From Thermomucor indicae-seudaticae (lineage: Eukaryota; Mucoromycota; Mucoromycetes; Mucorales; Lichtheimiaceae), in assembly GCA_000787465.1 (NCBI GenBank), contig JSYX01000148.1, forward strand, positions 1 through 63,948: DNA of 63,948 nt. Reading direction: 5' to 3'. This document shows positions 22,044 through 36,477 of the stretch, one piece after another. The position numbers and the translations under genes were made by a program. Positions within the stretch are counted from its first letter, which is position 1, and every line of letters starts with the position of its first letter. The notes beneath the pieces were generated by a model. That model did not search any database. It was not told the DNA's origin and worked only from the letters and a program-made list of their open reading frames with translations.

Positions 22044-25000
22044 TCATTCTTCTAACGGTCTATCTGAATTACGAGGACTGGTGGTATCGTCAATGACTGT
22101 ACTACTACTACGTCGTACACTGCTTTTCCTCCGTCGTCGTCGCTGTCGTCGTCGTGATGATAACCGGTACGAATACCTCCCTGATAAACGTATGGACGAC
22201 GGACGGTCGGAAAGCTCCTCCTCTTCCTCCGTCCAGCTATTGTTATCACTGCTGTCTGCATCCTTGATCGACTCGAGAAGCTTTTGTGCTCTTATGGAAA
22301 GCGAATCTGAATGGATCGAGTAATCGCTCGGTCTTCTTTTTCTTTGGTAGCTTCGTCGCACTTTGACGCCTGTACTGCCGCGACTCAGTTTATTGATCAA
22401 GTCATTCATGATCGTGTTATGGTCTTCGTTTGTATCTGCGTGCGATAAGTCAATTTTCTAGTGATTCATGGCTCAAAAGGAAAAAAAACGATCACTTACA
22501 ATCACTTAGCACCACACCTCTTGCATGATGCCCTTTCCCGGCGCTCTGTTTCCGCTCTTCCCTCTGTTTGGCCTGCCTTGCCATCTTCTCGCGCCTATGT
22601 CTGGAAGCCTGATTCTCTGCAACACATTTCTGGGAAATATAAAGTTAAAGACAGTCAGATCATAGGGTAAAAAACGTAGCCTACCTTCCAGCTGGCAAGG
22701 AATTTCGTGAAAATACTAAAGAACTCATTCGGTTGCATCTTGCTTGGATCCTCACAATAAAACCGAACAGCCGCATCGTAAGCCTCAAAGGCCTGCTTTT
22801 CCGTCTCTTGCAGTTTCTGAAACTGCTCGTTGGCTATCTCGTAAAATGGGTTCATCACGGTCTTGAACTGATCTTCTTCTTTATCATCATCACCCATGGC
22901 TAATTCTTGTTTTAGCTTGGCAAGCCCTGAGCGAAGCTCTTCGTATTCGCTTTTGACATCGGCACGAGATACTAAGGACAGACGTTTATATCCGTACTGT
23001 TACCATTCTTTTCTTTTTTTTTACCTTTGGCGGCTTCGTCTACATGAGACAGCTCTTGCGGGAAATCCAGAATGGATGCAAACTTTTTCTCGACTGTGTC
23101 TGCAAGGAAATGCAGAAATGTTGTCGATCCCGATAAACCTTTGGTGTCGATAAGCTAAAGTTCGTTTGTCTCTCTTAGCTTAAATTGACTTTGTTCCATG
23201 ACGCGTTATTGCTTGCCTTGTTAATGCTGGCAATCTTTATCCCAAATGCACCGCCGCGGAAGTTGTTGCCGTTCATGTAGTTCCCAAGGTCCAATATCAG
23301 CTAAATCATACCCGAAGAATAAAGATGAATAAACGAGTCTTCTCTGACAGCTTTACTTTTTGTCGTTTCATAACAAACCTTGAGCAGTTTTCTAAACTTT
23401 TTGGCCGCTTTGAGACCACTCGATGCATCGCTCATGGAGGTCAGTTGCTAATTCGGCAGCAGCGCTGGTCAGCAACATGATACACGACAGGCGTCATACC
23501 GTATACACACACATACCTGTTTTAACCTATCGTGTTTCTCCCAAAACACAGACTTGAAGCGCATACATTCGAGGCGTTCGTTCAAGCGCGGTATCTGCAT
23601 CATCTATGATTCGAACTTGCCAGTGAGACACCTCTCTTTATTTTCTCATCAAACCACCCTTTTTTACTATTATCATTACCTGCAGCTCAAACTGATCCGG
23701 CAACGACAGCTTCCTCAACTCTTCAGGTTGGGCTTTCAGGTACGGACTCAGTTTCCGTCGTTCCTCGTCCGTGGGCGAAAACTTTATCAGACTGTCCAAT
23801 ATCTGCTCATTGTCCAGAGATGTATCCATTTCCAAGATCCGAGGCTTGATATCGAGTACAGACCTCTCCTTGGCTAACTGTGTCAAGAAAATGTCTATTG
23901 AAAAAAAAAACCATATTGATGATCATGAACGATAACAACACGGATAGCCCGCGGGAAAACTTACTCAAGTTGTATGCTTTCCTGGAGTCAATGACTTGGA
24001 TCGGACCCGTCGGTTTGCTCTTTACCACTTGCGCTGTAGGCTTTTGCGCAAATAACGTGTCAATGTCGTTATACACACCGGCTTCCGCGAGCTGGTATTC
24101 CCGCGTCTTTTCCAGCTTGTGACCAGGTGCTTCGTTACTGTCTGTGTCGCTTTCGGTATCCGTGTCGCTGCTGCTCCAGACCGTGTCATGGATCGTGCCT
24201 GTGGTTAACTTCTCCCATTCAACAAACTTGAGCTTCTGTTTTGACTGAAATAGTAGTGGTTTCCGAGTAGCCATGCTAATCGGAGCCGGAGAAGGTATAT
24301 TTGACTGGGGACCGGATGATGTATGAGATGCTAAAGCTGGAGGCGGTGGCGGTGGTGGCGGTGGCGGTGGCGCGGCGGTGTCGATTCCTTGTATTTGCTT
24401 TGACAATTGTACAGTAGGCTGGGAAGAAGCTGCTGGTGGAGGTGGAGGTGAAGGTGGAGGTGGCGGTGGTGGCGGGGGAGGCGATGCTGCTTTTGGAGGT
24501 GCAGAAACATTTGTAGAACCAGATTCTTCTTGTATCCGTCCTTTGTCATTTTCTTGGACGTCTGCATGCAATGATAAACTGCTTTCGCTGCGAGACTTCT
24601 CCATGACCGGGTCTTTCAGCGATACAGGTTGCATACTACTCGGTTTACGAGATGGTCGTCGTTTGATGCTTTCTGAACTTGCCCGCTTCACGATCGTGTT
24701 CACGCGCGTCCCTATCTTTGCCCGCAAAGACTTTCTGAATGATTCTGACAAACCTTTTGGTTGACTAAGGTAGATAGGCTCATTGTTGGGGCCAACCTGT
24801 TGATGTTGACCAGGATGAGTGGTGCCCTCTCTCTCTATAATCTGGAGTGGGTACTTACTGATAAGGTTCTTGTCACCGGGTCATAGTCAGCATCGGGAAC
24901 GTTCCACATTTTAATTTCGCTTGGCTTCCGGCTCTTTGATCTATCAATGTACTCGCCGTGTTCTCTCAGCTTTCCAACCGTTTCGTGCAGACGTCTGATG

Positions 25001-27216
25001 TGCGCGTTCATGGTTTGCAGCGTGTGTTCATGCTCTATCCGAAGGTTATCCAGCCGCTGCTGCAGAATAGAGTTTGTCTGGTTGGCAAGACGAAGCGATC
25101 GTTCAAGCGATTCGTTCTTGACTCTCAATTGCCCCACCAGGCCGTCTAATCGCCGTAAGTCTGGCGCTTGTTATGTTTGAAATGGGTATCCGGTCCTACC
25201 TGCTTTACGATCCACTTGAAGTCTCAGCTCAGCTTCCCTTTCCATAGCTTGCGCGGCCATGGCTTTGGCTTCCTGTGCCTCTTGTAGTGCTCGCTCAAGC
25301 TCGTTCTCGTCGTTGAACCGGGATATTAGCTTGCTGACAGTAACACCATACTTTTCTAAAAACTCGTTTGGTAGTCCTCTTCTATCCAGTGCAATCTGTG
25401 TAACGATAGATTCAATTAAATAAAAGCACTGGTTCCTATGAACAGAACGTAAGGTTAATTGGACTAAATCTGTGCAATAACAAGGACTAGTTACCGGTTT
25501 TCTAGATCTTGCTGTATAATCGATAACTGATGCAGGATGTTCCGTAAAGAGTCAAATGCGCGGGTGCCATTGGTTGCTGACACGATAGAGCCCAGTATTT
25601 CAGCAGGGTCTCCAACATTGGATCGCGAGGCACCATAGACCATGGCATTGTCTTGCTCCTCAAGTTGACGGAATTCCTTCACTTTCTGGTTCAGCAGTTC
25701 ATTGTTCATCTCTGTCATTTGATTCAGGACACGTTCGAGTCCTCCTTGATACAGTTGATTCCTCAGTGTCATCCGCCTATCCAAATCCTGCACCGTGTCT
25801 GGATCCACGACTGCATTAATCAATAGCATGTTTGCAACCTAACTTTAAAATTGAGTGACACGCGTCTCTCTGGGAGCAAGTATCCACGGCCTGTATTACC
25901 GCATATTCAATCAACTGCAAATCTTGGCCGCTGGTAATGTGTGCTGACTTGGGCTCATCCGGGGAGCCGTGTCTGTCCAGCATTCGACCCAAATACTTTA
26001 ACCAGCGCTCAAACGGCCCCGCTGCTGCCTTCCCTTGATTCAGCAGCTCCAGTCCTCGCAGAACCATGGCATGGCCGGACGGCTGTTCACAGTAGCACAT
26101 AAACGTAAGCGACTCACAAGCCATGCGACGAGCGAACATGAATGACGATAGCAGAGAAAGCGAAAGACTTTCGACACAACGAGGAGTACGCAGAGCTTCT
26201 TGAATACCATACTATTCCAACAGACAATGAGAGACTGCTGGCTTCATCATTTCTGCTTTCGCAGACTCTTGTACTTACTACGTTGTTAAACATGGACCGT
26301 AGGCATTTGATAATCTCCAATTCTATCTGGCAATCCATGGCCTTTCTAGAACATATTTAGCCCCTCCCCTCCCTTTTCTTCCCCACCAGCTCAAAACCAA
26401 AGTACCTGTCTGTCTTTGCGGCGATCCGACTCAGCTCGTTTGAAATGACCTCCATGCCTCTCTGCTCGATAAACTCCTTGACCCAACCGAGCGGCATGGT
26501 TCGAAGACGAACCGCCAGATCAGACAAAATCCTCAAGGGCTGTCCCTTTTGTTGCGGTCGCGTAAAGTAGTTGACATAGTACGCCGGAGAGCCTTTATCG
26601 ACGACTGTCCCATCCGTGGCTTTCTCCGCTTGTTGCTGCCACTGTTGCTGTACCGGTTTTCTACTCGACAACGACCCACGCTTTGTCCATTGGTCTGCGT
26701 TACGCACAATCCACCATTTCTTATCCAACGGCAAATCCCTCAGACTAGCGTCTCCCAGATTCAAATTAAATCGGGTCTAAGTCCAACTGGACATATCAGT
26801 GGCCGGTGTGGCATTTCCCAGTCTTTGTGAGTTCCCTTCCTTACCGCAGTTTCGCCAAACAAACGTTCGATTTCTTCGTCGGGCGGTCGTTGATACTCGA
26901 GCGGCCAGACTTCTGTACTACTCCTGGAAGTATGGATGGAAAAAGACGACGAATGGACTTCTTTCCCAACAAAAAGATATGAATCCTGACGTCTTTTTCT
27001 ATCCGGAAATCTTCTCTTACCGGACGAGTCTCTCGGGAAAAGAGGACTACTCTGTGATCCGATCGGCGATCGAGGCGATCCGGAGACACTTGAAGTGGAT
27101 TGCCAGAATTGAGTAAAGAGTGGTGGCGGCGGCCGACCACCGCCATGCGCATGGCAGGCTGTTGCCTGATTCCGTGCTTTCGCACGGCGCTTCCCGCCAA
27201 TGTTGAACAGGTCCAT
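22044..27216 (-). CDS. diaphanous-type formin (GBD/FH3-FH1-FH2-DAD)
   Basis: Formins nucleate and elongate unbranched actin for polarity and cytokinesis. The order is complete. A Ser/Arg-rich N-terminus leads into the GTPase-binding segment (PPDEEIERLFGETAVRKG), then FH3-type helices (PLRILSDLAVRLRTMPLGWV) and coiled coil (24835-25330). FH1 at 24340-24490 has two runs of about ten prolines. FH2 runs from KLKFVEWEKL through DEERRKLSPYL to the hallmark YMNGNNFRGGAFGIKI (near 23230-23280). The C-terminal DAD has MNDLINKLSRG followed by basic RKRRPSD. GBD plus DAD implies Rho-GTPase-relieved autoinhibition. An Arg/Ser-rich tail extends beyond the DAD. The frame opens at TTG 27222, so the first ATG at 27216 is chosen. 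More than ten introns. It resembles Bni1/Cdc12/For3; the paralogue is not resolved. Confidence 0.93.
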
Positions 27217-28068
27217 GAACAAAAAGTGAAACCGGGACTGTGGGTGGTCTGCAAGGATATGTGCTCATTGCTTAATGCAGAGGTGGGGCCTCAATTTCCT
27301 TTTTAGGAGGTGACAACAAACAATGAAGTTGTGATTTCGCTCCCTTGTAGCTCAGGAGCCAGCTGTCGTACTTTTTCCACTTCTTGCCGCTACACCATGG
27401 GAAGGAAAAAATGTCTCATAGAAATGGAACCGAGCCAAGTTGGAGAATGGTGTACGGCCTTTTATATTGGCTGAAACTCGGTAGCCAGGCCTTCTGTCGC
27501 CCCGCGGTTTCCGTTTCGAACAAAGAAACCGAAAAGCGGCACATATTCAAACTTTTACTGAAGACACTAAAAAAGTCGTAGCTGTAGTAGTAATCCCCTA
27601 AATATACCATTAACTCTACGAACACTAAGCGCGATTGATGTCCTTCTTCAACGGTTATCCAACCTGGAGGTGGGGCGCAATGTCGTATTAACACATCCAA
27701 TAGCAGCAGACTGATCGGACATTGAATTCTGCCTGTAATAACGTTGTCTAGAAGTCATAAGCTGATGCTGTCTCAGTAGCCCCAAGATGTAGACACTACG
27801 GGAAAAATAATGCTTGAATTTTGACCATGTCAGGAGTACAAGATATGTCCTGGAACTAAAGGTTACGTAAAGGATGATTTTAAGGACTAGTTCAATGATC
27901 ATTTAAAGATCGTATCCTTGAATTCAATGATTACTGCTTTTTGCAATAACTATAAGTCTAGATCCAATCCTAAGCATTTGCATGACCTTTGAAGGTCGGT
28001 TGCCTCGAAACATGAGTTGAAAACTTGGAGCTTGACTAGGTCAGTCCGGCGATAGAAGTTGAAAGTGA

Positions 28069-28129
28069 TCCTTGAACAACCCTTGAATGGCTCGAAAGCA
28101 AGCTTTATTCAAGGATTGTTCCAAGGATT
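28069..28129. repeat. imperfect inverted repeat, 20-bp arms
   Basis: The left arm ATCCTTGAACAACCCTTGAA (28069-28088) pairs with the right arm at 28109-28129 with about two differences and one gap, across a 20-bp loop. The same CCTTGAA word recurs nearby at about 27915. Confidence 0.55.
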
Positions 28130-29102
28130 ATTCAAGAATATATATCATTGGATTGAAGGATTAGTTTTTTCCCTTAAAGAGACGTTAGCAGCGGGGCAAT
28201 GGTTATTTGTAACGATTTCTGTCCCGATAGAAGCCCTCATAGGACAGGGCAAAGCTTTCTGAGTAAGCAATGCTTATACAGAGCAACCGAGGGTTAGATT
28301 TTATTGCGCATGAATTGGGCAGACAATCCGTGATGCAGACGAGATACGCCAATAGAACATCAGGCTTACTACGCAGGAGCATGCGAAGAGCAGACAATGT
28401 CGGCGGCTTATCCTAACGGTGTTCGTCTATATGCATCCTTTCCAGGCGATCCATTGGAGCCTCGGCTTTTAATCTGACCGCCGTACTTTCCAAGAGCACC
28501 ACACATAAGTTTGAATTGAAAGAGGGGAAAAGTAATAGCACTTTGAGGAGCACGTTTATCGAACAAAGTCAATGCTAGATACGGCGGCGGGGGATGAAGG
28601 GGCCGTGCTCTTATGTTGACACTTATTAAGGGAAGCTTTTCCCAGACTTAAAAAGCCGTGACATTGCGCAGCGAACGCCCCCCCTGATGATGCTTGCTTA
28701 TGCTATCCGCATAACACCTCACGCCCATTTCTCACCACCGCATTTGAAACACTTGACTCCTAGGTCGTATGTTACTGGGTATCTATGTGTGTGTGTGAGT
28801 CCCTTGTCCAGCTAGTTTTGTGGCAGACGTACTATTGCAGCCGTCCAATGAATCGTTGACATTAGAGTCGATCATTGGCACTGCAAAGAGCAAAAGCGAT
28901 CAGGTCGGGGCCGGGACTGTTTCACTGAGAGTCCCACTCTTTGTTTCGTCACTCTATCATGAAGCGTCCAATCAAAGCGTGTTACGGTGCGACTTCTTGG
29001 GGTGCTGGCTTTGCGCAGCATGAGTCTGTTTTGCGCGTTCATGCAGCTCTAACGGCGCTAATTCAAAATCAGGTAAAATTATTAAATGCCCGATGGAAAA
29101 AA

Positions 29103-29160
29103 GTATAAAAGGGCGAGAATCCGGGTTGTGCTTTTGTTTTCCAATCTTTCAATTTTCTCC
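29103..29160 (+). promoter_or_regulatory. orphan TATA promoter-like element
   Basis: TATAAAAGGG is followed by a pyrimidine-rich leader ending TTCTCCTTCTCTTC and an ATG at about 29169. That reading frame closes after six codons, and no downstream gene is visible. Confidence 0.3.
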
Positions 29161-29433
29161 TTCTCTTCATGGAGTCACTTGCGGGGTGAATTACGCGTGT
29201 CTGCGTGCAGGCTCTTATGGCTGTCATGTGGTTGCTTGAATGGTTGATGTGTTGTTCCTGTGGCATTCAGTTCTTTCTTGTAGCTCTCCCCCCTTAGCAC
29301 CTGGTGGCCATTTTTGCTCAAGTTCCTCCACAGGGGAAAGTCGTAGGTCTGGCATGCAGCGCTGCTAGTGATGAGTTCCATGAAGGGAAGGACGAACAGT
29401 AAAATTGAAATGAACCCATTCTTTGTTTACTGT

Positions 29434-29457
29434 TTAACGACAGTAACCTGTCGTTAA
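29434..29457. repeat. perfect 10-bp hairpin
   Basis: TTAACGACAG, a 4-nt loop (TAAC) and CTGTCGTTAA form a perfect stem. No neighbouring gene uses it obviously. Confidence 0.6.
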
Positions 29458-32076
29458 GCTGAATTTTTTGCAGGTCCCTCGGGGCCGACAAATCAAAAAG
29501 AAAATGATAAACAACTTGCACTCTGCAGAGTAGTCTGCAACCACCATGCATCATACTTACAGCACAAGATTTAGACGGTCAGTCAATGAGTCAATTTGCA
29601 AGATATAGTTGGAGCGCACGAGTGAACAAGTAGGCAAACTCGATCATGATGCTTGCTGTCTTTTGTGATCGTTGCATTCGGATTGAACGTGAGCATGAAT
29701 TAACAAGCAAGCAATGAGACTTGCTGTCAGCTGCAATCATGGCATCCGAATTGGAGTGGGCGATGTCGTTGCACAATGTTTGACACACAGCAATGATCAA
29801 CGCGTGTTCGTATTGCAATGAGTAATCTCTTCGCGCAGTCTCCACACACAATGGGGGTCACCGCGTACAACGATTGTGGAAAGGACGTCTTCAGCGAAAT
29901 GACGCTATCGGGCCCGCTTTCTGGACAATCATGGTAGTGCCGATTCCTGAACGAAGCAATAATCTGACTGTATCAGCTGTCTAACAGTGACAGTCCCTGT
30001 TATCCAGCATCATCTGATCCGGGTTTTTGAAAGAGAAAAGAAGCTGTCTTCAGATGAGGCTTTCATCGCCCAAGTGTTCCCACGATGCCAGTGGCAACCT
30101 CAAATGTGGTTTTAGGTGACGTTTGCAACCGTTATGGAACAAGAAAGGGGGAACAGGTGAATCAAATGAGAGACTCTCGACAAAAAAGAACGACAAGATA
30201 GGCATTTCAGAGTGTTTCAAGTTTGGTCCTGTTCATTGAGCTTTTTCATATCCAGATATTAGGGCAGCAGAAGCGTCAAACTGCAAAGAACGTGGGCAAT
30301 AGCAAGATGGACAGAAGCACAGGCTAACATTTAAATGTGTGCTTTCGTTTATTTGACAGACCATACCAAAGGAAACAGTTTTAACGAGAACAAGTCTGTT
30401 TTGGGGGGAAGCAAGTGGGTCCAGAATAACCTCCACCATCAATACCTGCGTTCCAAACTCGAACGGATCGCCCACTCCATGTCACAGGGCCCACGACTTC
30501 CTCTTCAGTCAGTGAAGCATTGTGTGCGCGGAATAATGATACTGCTATCTCTCCCTCTATCTCGTGGAATGATTGTCATACCGCCCTCTCAAACCCTCTT
30601 TGCCAATGTGCCGAAGAACATTATTGTATAGAACAATACTGCTTTTGGCGGCTTTCATGAAAAGGGAAAACGACAGGACCAGAGTGCCACTTCGGCCTAC
30701 TTGGATCCCAAGCTTTTTCTCAGTCCTGGGACTGTGAAGGTGAGGGACCTTTGGAAGTGCAGGAAGAAGATCAGCATCAGAGCATCATGTACTCCGATAC
30801 GGCCAGCAGACGGCCACGCGACAATAAACGCAAAGTCAAGACAAGTCGATCATGCCCGCAATTGCTCTCGCACTTGGGGGTTTGCAAGAGGTCCAACCTC
30901 ATTGGTAGTGTGTGTCCTTCATGGGCCCACTTCCAGATATCATTTGAAGACACTGTACATCATAGAATAGAAACATTTTGCGTCATGAAAAAAAGGAGGG
31001 GGGCGTTTACGTGAGCAATCATTCTAGCAGCATGGATTTGCTTTGAGTTATAAGGTTAAAAAATTTCTGTCTACAGTAATTTTTGTCATGAACACGGGGT
31101 TCTCGAGATGAAAAATTGTCAAAAATTTTCCGTTACGGCATTCCCCTGCATCTTTTCCAAAACGTGGAGTCTGATTTCTTTCTCATGAGTCAACGGTCCT
31201 ACAAGACATCGGGAAGGACCATACTATTGAGCGCAAAGGGTGCAATTATCTTTCACCAAGAAATCACGCGTGGCCTTTTACAGTGACCACGCAACTCGGT
31301 GATATGACGAAATGCTGGTCACTTTTTTGCCTCCAATTTCTCGTAAAGCGCAATAGAGTAGCATCCGATGGATGATGTTTCGATAGACTGGTGTTTCTCA
31401 AGGAAAGACCACCCGATCGAGCGCGCATTGTATGCAAACAGGAGCCCGGTTTGACAATTCGGTACGCTCCATGTTCCATTAAATATTCCTCTCCCCAAGC
31501 TTGTTGCCGCTGTGTTCCCGCATATAGTAGCCATCCTAGAGTGTGTCCGTAACTGAAATTGTTCTACCACACCCTATGCGCCCCTCTCCCAGTCAAAAAA
31601 AAGTATCATTAGCTTTGTGTTCGTGCTTTCTGCTATCTCAGTTGAAGGTTGGCCTCTCAGACAGACTGCCTGCCTGCTGAGAAAGGCCCGTATGAACCTC
31701 TTTCCCATAGTGCAAAAAAATGGACTATTTGGCAAAATCAAGAGTTTCTACGATCACTAGCCAGAATATGCGTCTCTTTTTTTTTCCACAGTGTGATATG
31801 CCTTTGGATTTTCAAGACTGGTACCCAGCAAGACAACTGTTTAGCGGCACATTGCGCACCGCATACCCGATATTTTTGTAGAAAGAACGCCACGTTTCGC
31901 CTTTTGTGACGATATCCAAGCATGCGTGTAGAATCGAGGTGGATTTATTTACTCGACGATCCTTTGCCGTTAGCAGACACCGTGGCATGTGTCTACACGC
32001 GACGAGAATTGCTCCTTTTGCAATAATAAGATATAATTTCAGTCTGCAACGATCCGGTGGTGTATAGAGGGGTTAA

Positions 32077-33903
<1,827 letters not shown>

Positions 33904-34178
33904 GCTTTATTACTGCGTAGAGTATTATTACAATGTACATAGAAACTGTATAATAATACACATTTTTTGTTTGTTTGGTGAAAGGGGAGAGAGAGAGAAA
34001 TTCAGAATGCTTGGCGCGGGGGTCCAAAAGTAACGCGCGGATGTCAGATTCAGGCACAGCAAGTTCATGCGTGCGTTCGTTCGTTAGTTAGTGACTTCCA
34101 GGTTTTTCTTTTTGGATTGTTTGACAAGCTGGGTGTTGTTTTTCTCTCTTCTTCCTTTTATATAAAAAACTTGCCTCA

Positions 34179-35666
34179 ATGGGTGCAAACACTTCGAAAG
34201 CCGGTGGCAGCAGTTCGCATCAGCACAGCAGTCAGCACAAGATTGCCGATCACGTCGACTTTGGTTCCGTCTTACCGAACGGACTTTATCCAACGACCGT
34301 TCAGGACTATGACTTTCGAATCGTCCGAAACTTGATATTAGCACGTCGTCTGGCTCCATTTTATAAAGGTAATCATAATTTGAATGGAATGATATAGAGA
34401 GAATGTTCAACGAGGGAAAAACGAAAAAGGTCTGGCAGAGGCTCCGGAACCGTTTGTCACGGCGGCGGCAGCTTCTACTCGACCCGTTCCACAAGCATCC
34501 GCATCGGCCTCGACAGTTTCGACGGCAAGGAATGAAACGACGACAACGACAAGACCACGGAGCGCATCCAGTTGTAGTAGTAGTATAACGCAACCACCAA
34601 AAACAGAACGACAAATGCGCCTTGAACGCCTACAATGGCTGGAGAAAGCATTATACAATGATGCTGTGGAATGCCCCATTTGCTTCTTGGTAAGTCAACC
34701 TCTTTTTGTCCCAGAACCATGGGCTTATCTACCCAACCCAACTAACCTATCATTTAGTATTACCCGGCCAATATCAATTATTCACGGTGCTGCGACCAGC
34801 CGATATGTACAGAATGTTTTGTCCAAATGAAACGAGGAACCCCGACCTTGCCCGCCACATGTCCTTTTTGCATGCAGGACAATTTTGGCGTTGTTTATCA
34901 GCCGCCCTCATGGCGTTTAGACGAGGTACTTTCTCCAACTTTTTCCGTGGGCCAATATTCACTCACCCGCGCGTCATTAGATGACATCCCATCCAAGTCC
35001 AAGCGAGGATACAACCATCGTCCATGGTGCTCAGCATAGCACATCCGGTGTCATTAGTCAGGATATTCGACCGAGACGAAAGACAATCAGTTATCAGAGC
35101 CCAGAGGTGGTGCTTGTTGGTACGTAGTAAGCAGAGCGGCGGCAAAACCTTTATTCTTTTCCCCTTTTCTCACGGAGCCCACCCCCATTCATTAAGACCA
35201 TGTGCGACCAGATTGGCAGCAAGCGTTGACCGCAGCTAATAAAGCAGCACGACATTCAAGGCGAAACTCCATGTCTTTTACGGCAGCAGGAGGAGGAGGA
35301 TTATTGTATCCACCATCGAATAATACAAGGCCTGGAAGGTCAGCTTCGTCGGCTACGTCTTCGGAATATAGTCAGTTCTTGGCCAACATGAGAGATATGG
35401 ATCTGGAGGAATGGATGGTTATGGAGGCGATCAGGAGATCGCTTGCTGAAGAAGAGGAACGGCGACGGAGACAACAACAACAACAACAACAACAACAGGA
35501 AGAAGAAGGAGGACAAGCAGGATTACCCACCATTACAGTGACACATGATAGCAGTAGTAGTAGTAGCAGCAGCAGCAGCGGCAGAGACGATGATGATGAC
35601 GACCAACCCTTGGCAAATCGCTTGCGTGATATTCCATCTTCTGCTGCTGAAATTCAAAGCTCATAA
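34179..35666 (+). CDS. SIP5: SIP5-type RING-like protein
   Basis: Sip5 binds the Snf1 kinase and the Reg1/Glc7 phosphatase in yeast. The family core is plain: VECPICFL is spliced to YYPANINYSRCCDQPICTEC and then FVQMKRG, followed by ATCPFCMQDNFGVVY, a variant RING-like Cys cluster. The N-terminus starts MGANTS, an N-myristoylation-type sequence (inference), and contains VLPNGLYPTTVQDYDFRIVR. The C-terminal part includes DWQQALTAANKAARHSRRNS and an acidic/basic helix (DMDLEEWMVMEAIRRSLAEE). It ends with poly-Gln, poly-Ser and Asp-rich tracts encoded by CAA, AGT/AGC and GAT repeats at 35470-35610. Introns lie at about 34367-34430, 34690-34757 and two more before 35200. About 370 residues. Confidence 0.88.
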
Positions 35667-35846
35667 AATACATATGGCAGACTACTTTGAGTAAGAGAGA
35701 GAAAGAAAGCGATGATGTAGCAAGCATGGGTGCGCTACTCTTTTTGTGTGCATATCTGAAACATCATTGGATCGCGGACTGTTCTTTGCTTAGCTTCACA
35801 TTTTTCTGTTTTTTCCTTCTTTTCCCTCCCCCCACTTTTCAACCTC

Positions 35847-36287
35847 ATGTCAGAGACCAACAATGTACTTGAATCGGCGACGGGCAAGCGTATTGCGTTG
35901 CCTGTACGCGTGGAACCCAAAGTGTTTTTCGCGAACGAACGCACGTTTCTGTCTTGGCTGAACTTTACCGTCGTCTTGGGCGGACTGGCGATGGGCTTGT
36001 TGAACTTTGGCGACCGTATCGGACGCCTGTCCGCCGTGCTCTTCACGGTGATTGCTATGGGCGTCATGATGTATGCGCTCTACACGTTCCACTGGCGAGC
36101 GACCAAGATCCGGAACCGAGAAGCGGCGCCCTATGATGATCGAGTCGGTCCAACCGTCCTCTGCATCTTTTTACTCGCCGCGGTCCTTGTCAACTTTTAC
36201 CGTAAGTATATTGTTTTTGGGAATGGTGAACAAACAAACAGCTAAAAATCGAACCTAGTTCGCGTTGGTGAAAAGGGCAAATTCTGA
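35847..36287 (+). CDS. VTC1: vacuolar transporter chaperone Vtc1
   Basis: Small membrane subunit of the vacuolar polyphosphate polymerase (VTC) complex. Two exons (35847-36201 and 36259-36287) give 127 residues, the expected size. The conserved start [19 protein letters not shown] is followed by three membrane segments: [34 protein letters not shown] and [16 protein letters not shown]. The last ten residues come from the second exon, ending VGEKGKF. Without splicing the frame would run into intron sequence ending at a different stop. It sits 180 bp after SIP5 and is convergent with ALG14. Confidence 0.96.
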
Positions 36288-36477
36288 TTGATCCAATGGA
36301 TTCCCTCCTTTCTTTGTACATCATCCATCCCCCTTCCCTTTCGTATACGTGCAGAAACAGACGACATCTACTTGCATATATTATTCCAGCGATACATAAA
36401 AAAGAGCGGATTGATTGATTCAACTTGTATGTTAGGTGGGGAGGTCAGGCTGAAACAGTACAGTGGGGGCAATCGTG

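Noticed and set aside
24378..24764. Glycine-rich plus-strand frame
   Set aside because: Antisense of the formin poly-proline FH1 region.
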